A stretch of 64,000 nucleotides of DNA from Calonectria ilicicola (Eukaryota; Ascomycota; Sordariomycetes; Hypocreales; Nectriaceae), in assembly GCA_020809705.1 (NCBI GenBank), contig CP085835.1, positions 2,852,001 to 2,916,000 on the forward strand, in the 5' to 3' direction. The translations under genes were made by a program, and so were the position numbers. Positions within the stretch are counted from its first letter, which is position 1. Each line of letters starts with the position of its first letter. Under the pieces are notes generated by a model. The model did no database searches. It was given only the letters and a program-made list of their open reading frames with translations, and had not been told where the DNA came from. Of the stretch, positions 55,519 to 64,000 are shown in pieces.

Positions 55519-57128
55519 TGTTCAGATGCGGACTTCAGCCGCTTGTTGAAAAGCTTCTAGATCCGTCCAAGAACTGAGTTCAACTGTCTTTAGACATTGG
55601 CTGGGCTTACTAATGACACGCAGGTTGGAAGAATTTTGAAAGGAAATAAAAACAATAGAAGAGCGCAGAAACTGCTAAAGCTTAGAAGCAGAAAATGGAA
55701 TGATCCGAACTTGCTCAGCTGAGCCGGCGGGGATTCAGCCGCTTCGATGTCAGCCACACTATTGGCACTAGGTGCTAGATACCCCTCCCCACAACCAAAC
55801 GTAACGAGTGTAGAAAGGTTGCAGCATGGGTTGGCAAATCAAAGCAAGCCACGACAGCCAGCCACCTTATTCGTAGCCAAGCGAGGTGCCCGCTTCGATA
55901 CTACGGTCTTAGTTCTGATGCAGAGTGTCAGACGCGGTCCCTGTCATATCGCGCGTCCTGGAGGCCCAAGGCCAGTACTCAATGAATTCTAGGCGATGCG
56001 TCCCCTAAATGCGCTATTACTTCAGCGAGTAGAGGGTTGTTGGGATTATCAGGCAGCGGGTATACTGTGTACTTCTCTAAGGAAAAGGCAATGAGTCACT
56101 GTTTTCGAGGCAAAGATTTTTGAAATACTACTATGTAGTGCAGACGTAAAATTGGCTGCAACCGCTGAAGGTGAAGATCTAGGAACAAGGGAAGAGGGAT
56201 AGGTTATGGTCGCATATGCTGAGGCTGTCAATCCCAGTATTAGTCTGAGTGCGGACTGCTGCATTCTGACAAATGGAGTCGTTCTCTAGTAGGCATTACC
56301 TCTTCGATGCATGATGAGGCTTTTCAGTCGATTTTCCGATATAGATGCTCCCTCTTCACCAAGTCCCTCGGTGGAGGACCAAGACGAGTAATCATCTGAG
56401 CGAAATGCACAGGGCTTATCGATATGTTCGAGACAGGGGTTAGAAGCACATGGTTGGTTAATCAAACCCTAGTCATGAAAGACGCGAAACGCTAAGGACG
56501 AGCGTTGTCTTTCAATTAATTTCAAGGTCCTGAGACACAAAGTTCAATATATCTTGATAATAGAGCAAATCAGACGGGCTGCGCCTCGTGGGGCAATTCA
56601 TCAGTTCGGTATTTTTCCACATATCAAGTGCCGGTTTGTGAAGATACAAAAATATGGTTTCTAGATGACCCAACCTCACAACACCAGAGCCGCTGAAGAT
56701 CTTTTCACTATAATTGTGAGCGAAATGACAGTAACTTCACCGTAGAAGTATCACGTATTTCCTATTATCATCAATCGGGATTTTTTCTCAGTGAATCGAT
56801 GCAACAGACGCAATGCGCGGGGGCTGTGCCGGCCCCTGGACGTTTGACTCTCTACTCTTACTTGGGAAAAAAAGCACGGTGCGAGTTTAGCGCATCTCCA
56901 ATGCTACTGGGGAATGCAGAGCCCCGTGAAACTTGATTTAGTGTAACAAAAGCGATCAAGTGCTATCAATCTTGACAACTTTTTCTATATCACAAATTTC
57001 GAACTATTTGGCTAATGCAATAATGTGAGGCTCGCGAGGATCAAAGGATGCGTTGATAAAAGTGAATCGCGCCGGCTTTTGTCCTGCATCGTAAATCACT
57101 ACATGTCGTACTAAGTTTAACTCATCGT
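55519..57128. other. Intergenic region, 1.6 kb, with possible secreted-protein fragment
   Basis: The promoter side of the NLR. A minus-strand ORF at 56049-56264 starts MQQSALRLILGLTASAYATI, which looks like a secretion signal, and ends after 71 residues without cysteine pairs or known domain. It may be the first exon of a lost secreted gene or chance. Nothing else is seen. Confidence 0.4.
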
Positions 57129-58616
57129 TCAGGGCTTCCTTCCCCAGACAAAATAAACAGGAAGGTAAAGATGAATCGAGGGATCCCTTAGATTCTTCTT
57201 GCACTTGGCCATGAGAACCTGCATTTCCTTCTCGTCCCAGCCAAGTATGCGTGTAAAGATTGCCGGGGTGTAAGAGTCAATAACTTGTAGCTCTTGAATC
57301 GCCTGGTATCTTCCAATCTCCTTCAACAATGGGTCCTTAGGCCATGGTCCAATGGGGATCTATCTTCTGTTAGGCTGCAAGTTCTGAAAGGGTGGTGGCC
57401 ATTTCGCCAGTAATCAGACATGTACGAACCTTGAGAACCCTTTCCACCACGTCAACGAATCCAGCGTCCTTAAGCTTATCTTTCCAACCAGATGCGTTGT
57501 CAATCGATTTGCCAAACTGGGCTGCGCCCTTGCACAACTCCGTCATCCAACGCTCTGCATCGGTAGCCTTTTCAGCAGTACCGTCGTCAGACATAAACTT
57601 TGCATAAACAGCCTGTAACTCAAAGTATCCTCCGGATTCCAAGTGTCTAAATGCTTGCTGAAATAGTCTGTTGTCGTCAGGAATACATCCTTCTAATTCT
57701 CGAGCGTGGATGTAAGAGAATGGTGTGCGATAGAGCCAGTCTGCCTCAAAGTCGTCAACTTCAAAGATGCAGTTTGGCGGGGTCCTTGATGTCAATTGTT
57801 AGTACCAATCAACACGCGAGTATGTAGTCTGCGTACCACTTGGGTTGAATGGGGCTTAGATCAGTGCCGATGACCTCAGCTGATGGGTATTCACTAGATT
57901 ACACCATGTTAGAACTATCTTCTCATTAATTCTGACAATTGGATGGCGGAATCATCTTACTCAGCAAAATCGATTGCCCAAATACCAGTACCAGTTCCGA
58001 TGTCTAGGACACGTTGGGGGTTGTCGCCGATGGGAGCCATGAACAGCTTTCCTCCTTGTAGTAAGGAGTAAATGTGATGGACCATGTCCATTCTATCCTG
58101 CTCCTCGTCATCATTGGGCTGCGAGAGAATTAGCTTGTTTAATTCTTGCATAATCTGTTCTCATTCGTACCAAAATGTAGGTGCCTTCACGGAATGCATG
58201 ATAACGTCGTCCATTCTAAGTTGAGATAAGTATTTGAAAGCAAGTAAAACACTCTGATGCAACCAACTTCATATCTAGAAGAGACAATAGTTTGTCAGCT
58301 AGAATCCTCAAACAAGAAAGGGTTTTTGGGCGACATACTTGTAGTTCATAATACTTGAGTTTAGGGAGGACAAGTAACTACGGGACGCTTCCCTACAGAA
58401 GCTATTAAAGACTATCCAAAACGGATATTTTGATACTTACGAAGCATTGTAAGCCGAATCGGTTTCATCCAAAGCATCCTAAAACATTGATCAGCATGAG
58501 CATTTTCCAAATAAAGAATGGTGACTTACATCAACCTGGACAGGATTCTCTGCCAAAATGGCTAGAGGCTCATCCTGTCGTTCCTGTTCTGGAGTAGTTT
58601 GCGTAACTTCGGCCAT
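57129..58616 (-). CDS. LaeA-like SAM-dependent methyltransferase
   Basis: Nine exons close in frame: 58616-58530, 58478-58441, 58392-58339, 58274-58268, 58215-58171, 58118-57961, 57893-57837, 57784-57430 and 57359-57129, giving 343 residues. Exon 4 is only 7 nt and is needed to form NYKYENGRRYHAF, the hallmark N-terminal motif of the family. The SAM-binding motif I is RVLDIGTGTGIWAIDFA (~residues 100-118), followed by EVIGTDLSPIQPKW and PNCIFEVDDFEADW. Proteins of this family include LaeA, the global regulator of secondary metabolism, and many enzymes of unknown substrate. This one lacks an obvious nuclear signal and is more likely one of the numerous paralogues. No biosynthetic cluster adjoins it. 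It is probably cytosolic or nuclear. Confidence 0.88.
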
Positions 58617-61600
58617 GGTTGTTAGCGCGGGTAACGTGATGAATGGAAATAACGGCTGGGATGAAGTTTGTTTGAGCTTTTATGATTGTGTACTCTGTAC
58701 TTTTTTATCTTTTCGAGTAACCCCGCCCCAAGCGAGATTGTCATGTCATTCTATTCCAAATTGAGATCCCTGTTGCTGGCCGCGTGTTCGGATCGCATCC
58801 ATGTCAAAAAGCACACACGAGGCGTGGTGCGTGCCATGAGCCAATAGGATCGTATCCCGGGTCATTTCATTTGTGTGAATTAAGGTTTGACATTGTTGGC
58901 TTGCCTTTCAGAGGTACCTTCAGATTGGTAGGAAAATGTAACTGAGGGAATTCCTGATTATCAGCCCCATTCTTTAGGGCTTTAGGCTATGGTGTCTTCA
59001 ACGAACTGACAGCCGATAGCACTGACGATACCCAATAAAATTTCCCGCTGGACCCATAGAAATAAAAATCATGCAGATGTCAGAAGCCAAACTGCGGTGA
59101 GCCGCCCCCAAAGAGGACTTCAAAATGTCCGCCATCCACTCACAGCCGTTTTTTTCTTTATTTACATGATGTCATGCACCAAAACATGCACTATTGAATG
59201 CGGGAGGGTATGGCATTACTCTTGATATCGCTGTCACAATAGGTTTTGGATGAGTGCACCCAGCCGCAATTCATCTTCCACATGATAAGAAATTATACTG
59301 GTCAAATCGATTTCATTCCTCAAGATTGCCTTCAATTTGTCCTTGGTTAATGCTTGGAGAGGTTAAAAATAATAAACATTGCCATGGTAACGAAAATGAC
59401 CATTTGTGCACAGGCCGCTTTGGCTCTGCTTCAACTCAAATCATTTAGGTAATGACCCGATAAAACGTGAAGAATAAAATGCAAACCCGTGGCTTGCAAG
59501 ACACGTATCAATAATAAAGTTAATAAAATCACAAGTGTAGCAACGGTTGATTAAATCTGATGATATCACATGAAGATTATTGGTCCCGTCTGCGTTGCGC
59601 ATTCGCGAAATCTCTTTTCCCTTGGTCGAGGTGCAACGTATTCCTCCTGTCTGCCTCGGAAAAGTTTAACCGTTGATGCTGTAGATAGAACTGCAAGAGA
59701 AGAAAGAATTAGAAGCCTATTTTGGTCATCTCTGATGGTTGAGTATTTCATCATGCATCTTGAAAAACTTTACTATCGGGTGGCAGCCTGATGATCCAAG
59801 CTGCAAGGAAATCGAAAATCCTAGTTGGTCTTTGTCAACTGTTGGATGAGTAGGACTTTTATCGCGTGAATCTCATTGTTTTCGACTCGATATAAATATT
59901 CACTGTTCTCTTCAAATCTAGAGCCAAATGAAACACTACTATTCAATCGATTTACCAATTTCAGCTATGCAGATATTTCGTGGCAAAACATCAAACACGT
60001 TTGTGGTCACCAGCATGATTAGCCTCAGAAGGTGGACCCAATGCCCACCACTTGACAACAAGATTTACTGTCGGATGTGCTGGCTCAATGGGTCTAGCCC
60101 GTCCATTCAGTCATTCCCTAGGTGCAAGATACCTTGACCTTGTCCTGCATTCACATAAAAAAACAGCGGAATATCTGTTTGAAGTTAAGCCAATTGAATC
60201 CATGCCAGCCAATTTGTTGGCCTGGGAGGAGTGAATTGATTAGATTTATTTGATAAAATGCAATGAAAGTTTTATGTGGTCTTTTGTCAACCTGAATAGC
60301 TCAAGCTTGGTCACCTGATCTGACTCACCAGCAGCCTAGACTTTTGAACCCGACAAGTTGAAACCTTTGACTTGAAGCTTTTTATTCACTTTGATCGGTT
60401 TTTTCTTCAAACCCTATTATGACCCAAGTATTATAATGCGTTTCTCCCTCTTAGATCCCAGTTCGAATCCGCACCAGAGACTTTCCCACCATATCAAAGG
60501 TGTAATTCCCAAGCTACTATTACGACAGCCTCCAGTCAACACACAATCCATACCATTCCCACTGTTGTCGTCACAGCCGTATCGCCAACATTGAGGGGAG
60601 GCGACCGTCTTCTTTGCATTCGCGAAACGTCCAAGAAGCCTACTTCGAAAAACAACCAGCACCCTCACTTTCACACAACGCTCAAGAGTGTTCGTTCTGT
60701 TTGTTTTGGCCCACTGCAGAAACTATGGGGGCGATTGGGTCCAATTGTAAGACAAGGCAACTCTTTTTAAACGTATTATAGAAGACTAGCCGTTTTAGTC
60801 CTCTACCTATTTACCCTTTTCTTGGATTCAATGCTTTTTTACTCGTTGAATGCCGAAGGGCCGGCGTCTCTACACACAGGTCAGTATATCACATATGTTC
60901 AATTCCCAAACGCACTTCCAGCCAATTGATTTGTCATTCGCTAACGCATATATAGTTCGAATGATATCCATGATGTGCACTGTGGACACGGACACGAGCA
61001 TGAAATTTACAAATCTTGCAACCTGGTACATTCGGATGCTGACAAGTGGCTTGGTCTGGTAATTATTATGGAGGGCCTCGCATTGGGGAAGGCAGACTTC
61101 ATTGAAATAACGAACTAGCATTCGAATGAAAATATTGCATCAACTCTCAACTTTATCCATCTTATATCCTTAATGATGGGTTGAACTACAAAAAATCCTT
61201 GAAGCCGATAGTTCGTTCTGTATTTTGAATTCTGCTGTCCCAGAATTTTCATCCCACCAGTCACCAAATCAAAGTATCCAAGTCTCTTTAAATGATCTAA
61301 TAGCCATCTTTATCCCTGTGTCTTTATCCCATTCGTATTATTTGATTCACTTTGGAGAGGGTATTCATACGATCGCCATCAGCCATATGGGCGTTTTAAA
61401 TCTGTCAAGTTGAACCGATTCCTGAAGGGACGAAATACAGCTTTTATTTTGAGTTTGGCGCTTCTGTAAGAATTCAATAAATATTTACAGCGGAATAATT
61501 GGTTCAGGGAACTAAAGAAATTTGGGAAGCACTCATAATGGTGTCGCTGCTATGGCTCTATATCTAGGCCCCCCAACAGCTCATCACACACAAGCCCCAA

Positions 61601-62621
61601 AGTCAGCACAAATTTGCCGTTATAATTAGATTAATCATACCAGCAGTGGCCGGGTAGAAATAGCAATAAAAGCTCAGCCCAATAAGCAAGTAATCGTGGC
61701 GGAGACCATTCCCCTTCTTTCTCGGTACAGCGGGGTGGTACAACCTTCTACCAGAGGGCGTTGCTTGAGTTGACCGGGAAAGTTTTCCCGGGAGCATTGC
61801 AACTATTGGGTCGTTTGAAAAATCTTTGATCACAGTTTTTGAATCAACAAAAAATGATTTGACTGGGTCGGGGGGCGATGAAACACTGTTTCCCTGACCG
61901 AGACAAATGGCATGAGGAAAGGAGCTGAGGGGGGCAGTGCAAAAACTACAAGGGTAAAATCCCAACCACTTCACCAACTGGGGATCAATCACATCAGAGC
62001 ACCAGGTCACTGTGGGTAATCTACTGGTAAAGGTAACTTTTAAAATTCATGCACTCCAATCCGAATATTGCTGTCGGGCATGGCTTGGCGGTGATCGCCT
62101 GTTGTTTCCCATGTCAACCCCAACAAGGTAGTTCATGTAACACGCAGATAATATCAAATTTCGAAACAGAAAAAATTGAATTAATGCAAAGTGGTATCTG
62201 TATTCCCCGCTTGCAACGCCAACAGTCTCCATACTCGCTTCCCTAACACTCCATATTCGCCGAAGAGCTACCGATAGGATCAAATCCGCCAGAAAGAAGC
62301 AATGTTTGCTGAATATAACAGAATTTTGTTGAACGTGAGATGAATCCAGTCATCCATTCAATTCAAAGTACCGAGTCCGAAGATAGGAAACCCGGGCACA
62401 AGCCCGAGTGAGGAGGGGTGGTTGATCATGTCGATAACATCCAAGAGGGGTTACACCACCCGCTGATGCGAGAGTGACAGCATAGCCACGGCACAGGTGA
62501 TCCGAACAACTGATCACCCAAGCCTTGTGTTGATAATGATGTAATCGGAACTCGGAGGTTGCAGCAAGGTCACCCCGTCAAAGGTTCCTGTGGCTCCTTT
62601 GCAACACGGACGCCAGCCATC
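58617..62621. other. Intergenic region, 4 kb
   Basis: Mostly AT-rich with short ORFs on both strands. None shows a domain, a signal peptide or a convincing splice chain. A stray tRNA B-box-like GTTCGAATCC at 60461 lacks the rest of a tRNA. Confidence 0.5.
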
Positions 62622-62792
62622 TCAACAACCCGAACAGTTGCAGTCGCAGGAACCACAGTCGAGATCACAGCAATCGCAATCATACGCACTGCAGCCCCAG
62701 CAGTAGGTTTGAAACGAGAGCATCAAGTGAGTGCAGCATGCTTGGAACCAGTACTGCTCTTCCAGGTCGTCTTCTTCATCAAAATAAGCCAT
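62622..62792 (-). CDS. 56-residue cysteine-rich miniprotein, 12 Cys
   Basis: ATG at 62792 in an excellent start context (TTCACCATGG) opens a 57-codon frame. An acidic head (MAYFDEEDDLEEQYWF) is followed by ACC, then a tail with ten more cysteines arranged YCWGC, YDCDCCDLDC, GSCDCNCSGC, ending at TGA. Twelve of 56 residues are Cys, mostly in CxC, CC and CxxC spacings interleaved with Asp, as in metal-binding (metallothionein-like) proteins. There is no signal peptide, so an intracellular metal-binding role is more likely than a secreted effector (inference). Upstream there is a TATATAG box 183 nt before the ATG and a long pyrimidine-rich leader (CTTCTTTTTCACTTTTTTC), both typical of strongly expressed fungal genes. 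The family is not recognised. Confidence 0.72.
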   Translation of the reverse strand: MAYFDEEDDLEEQYWFQACCTHLMLSFQTYCWGCSAYDCDCCDLDCGSCDCNCSGC

Positions 62793-64000
62793 GGTGAACA
62801 AAGGTTTGTAAAAAGAAAAAAGTGAAAAAGAAGCTCAAGGAGGTTGTCGGTTTTCGAGTACCGTGTCTGGCTTGTAGTTGATGGTCAAAATATCTTCATT
62901 TAATAGCCAGGGCAAGAAAGAGGAGATGAATATTCAGTGCTGATGTCTGACCAGATCTGAGAGGAAAACTTGAACTATATACAGCAGGGTGTGCCATCTC
63001 AATTCCGATCTCCGACCGCCTCAAGAAAGACTCAAGGGTCGAGCCCTGTCAGACCCTAACATCGCGCTTGTTCAGCCTTTGTTGAAGGCGTTTCAAAGAC
63101 CTGCCAACAATATTGCATATCAAATGGGTCGGCTGTGCCCCGGGAAACAATGGCGCTTCCCTCCATCATCTCTCCGGGCGGCGGTGTACTCAATCGCCGA
63201 CCACTCTTTGCCCCTAACCCAACAGCTCACAACGTGGCGCCGGATAACCAAGCTTGTGCCTTGCTGCGGGCTTTTCTAGACTCAGTGTGATCAAAGCTGT
63301 CACAAATTGGGCCAACAGCTCGCATGGTCCACTTACTTAGCCTCATGCTCCGCCTCCTCCTTCTGGGGCCGTAAGCACACTAGCTGATTAAGGGACGAAC
63401 CGACTGCTGCCCGGTGGTTTCCACATAAGGAAATATCCTCTCTATCAGAGCATCTTCTCGGGAAAAAAGATGATAAAAACCTCGTATCACCTATTGACTT
63501 TGATGCTCTACCGAAATTAACTGGTTTGTTGTTTCTTGACGACCGGACTGAACGGCTCAGACTGACTGGTTACGGTGGCCAATGTCTCGGACGCAACCAA
63601 CAGTGCGGAATTGAAACACGATGATGCAAAAATTTTCAGCAGGGGCTGAGCACTTTTGATCATTTCGCATCGCGACCAACTAGGGAACTGGGTGGTCCCA
63701 GAACCATAACTGTGGCACCAGCACCTGATCTCGTGAGGCTTGGTGGCTAATTTTAAGCCTAAAAAAAGTCACAAATACCCGACAGTCTGGATGTCCGAGG
63801 ACCACTAGTCTACTCTCAATCAGCCATGATGTCAAGGCGGTTTGTCCAAGTGGCTCAGCACAATGAATCGATTGGAAGAAGTAGCTCGCATTGATCAAGG
63901 GGCGCGGCAGCTGTAATAAATCTAATACATAAAAAAAATCCTGTCCATCGAACAATAACAGAGACCATTCCAGATCTGGTCCGACAGACCACTAAGGCCC
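62793..64000. other. Promoter region of Cys-rich gene and distal flank
   Basis: The first ~200 nt are the leader and core promoter of the Cys-rich gene. Beyond 63.0 kb I see only short ORFs without support up to the window end. Confidence 0.5.
62975..62981 (-). promoter_or_regulatory. TATA box of the Cys-rich gene
   Basis: TATATAG on the minus strand, 183 nt upstream of the ATG, followed by a leader that becomes strongly CT-rich before TTCACCATGG. Confidence 0.55.

Noticed and set aside
60461..60470. tRNA-like B box GTTCGAATCC
   Set aside because: No A box, no acceptor stem and no foldable cloverleaf in the preceding 70 nt.
1..64000. CRISPR arrays, rRNA genes, bacterial-type operons
   Set aside because: None seen. 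Short introns and gene families mark the DNA as fungal nuclear, and the only regular repeats are coding (GS, ankyrin, TPR) or transposon ends.

Overview
The window is nuclear DNA of a filamentous ascomycete (Pezizomycotina). Genes carry short introns, mostly 45-70 nt, with GTAAGT-like donors, CTAAC-like branch sites and YAG acceptors. The families are typical of that group: a HET-domain protein, a Pth11/SAT4-type membrane protein, Zn(II)2Cys6 regulators, a LaeA-like methyltransferase, a PNP-NACHT-ankyrin NLR and a fungal MULE transposon. I cannot name the genus. Exon boundaries were derived by hand from splice signals and reading-frame closure. There are 13 apparently intact protein genes or gene ends, a few small or doubtful genes, three damaged genes and two mobile elements. 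Gene density is low, with several kilobases of non-coding DNA.

Layout. 0-3.2 kb: the 3' end of a very long Ser/Gly-repeat surface-type protein with a Cys-containing C-terminal domain. 7.5-15.4 kb: a possible small catabolic or secondary-metabolism group: a TauD/TfdA-type 2-oxoglutarate dioxygenase, a large Zn2Cys6 regulator on the opposite strand, and an amidase-signature enzyme divergent from the regulator. 16.5-21.3 kb: a candidate 42-residue spliced protein, a HET-domain protein and a seven-helix SAT4/Pth11-like membrane protein. 21.3-25.3 kb: gene-poor, with a 228-bp MITE. 25.3-26.1 kb: a voltage-gated proton channel (Hv1 type). 27.3-31.7 kb: a truncated-looking Zn2Cys6 protein and a methionine-permease-like transporter. 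33.7-35.1 kb: a secreted GLEYA-domain adhesin gene carrying two in-frame TAG codons. 36.6-41.4 kb: a Lys/Glu-rich coiled-coil protein, an alpha/beta hydrolase and an F-box protein. 41.9-55.5 kb: two large multidomain genes on the same strand, a protein-kinase-TPR protein and a PNP-NACHT-ankyrin NLR. The NLR is cut by a complete 2.87-kb Mutator-like element with perfect 55-bp inverted repeats and an 8-bp target duplication. 57.1-58.6 kb: a LaeA-like methyltransferase containing a 7-nt microexon. 62.6 kb: a 56-residue protein with 12 cysteines that appears to have been missed by ORF length limits.

The most interesting parts are the NLR/kinase-TPR neighbourhood and the Cys-rich miniprotein. In the former, a self/non-self receptor gene has been disrupted by a transposon so young-looking that removing the element and one target duplication restores the ankyrin frame exactly. 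Its neighbour has the repeat half of an NLR but a kinase-like domain where the NOD module would be.
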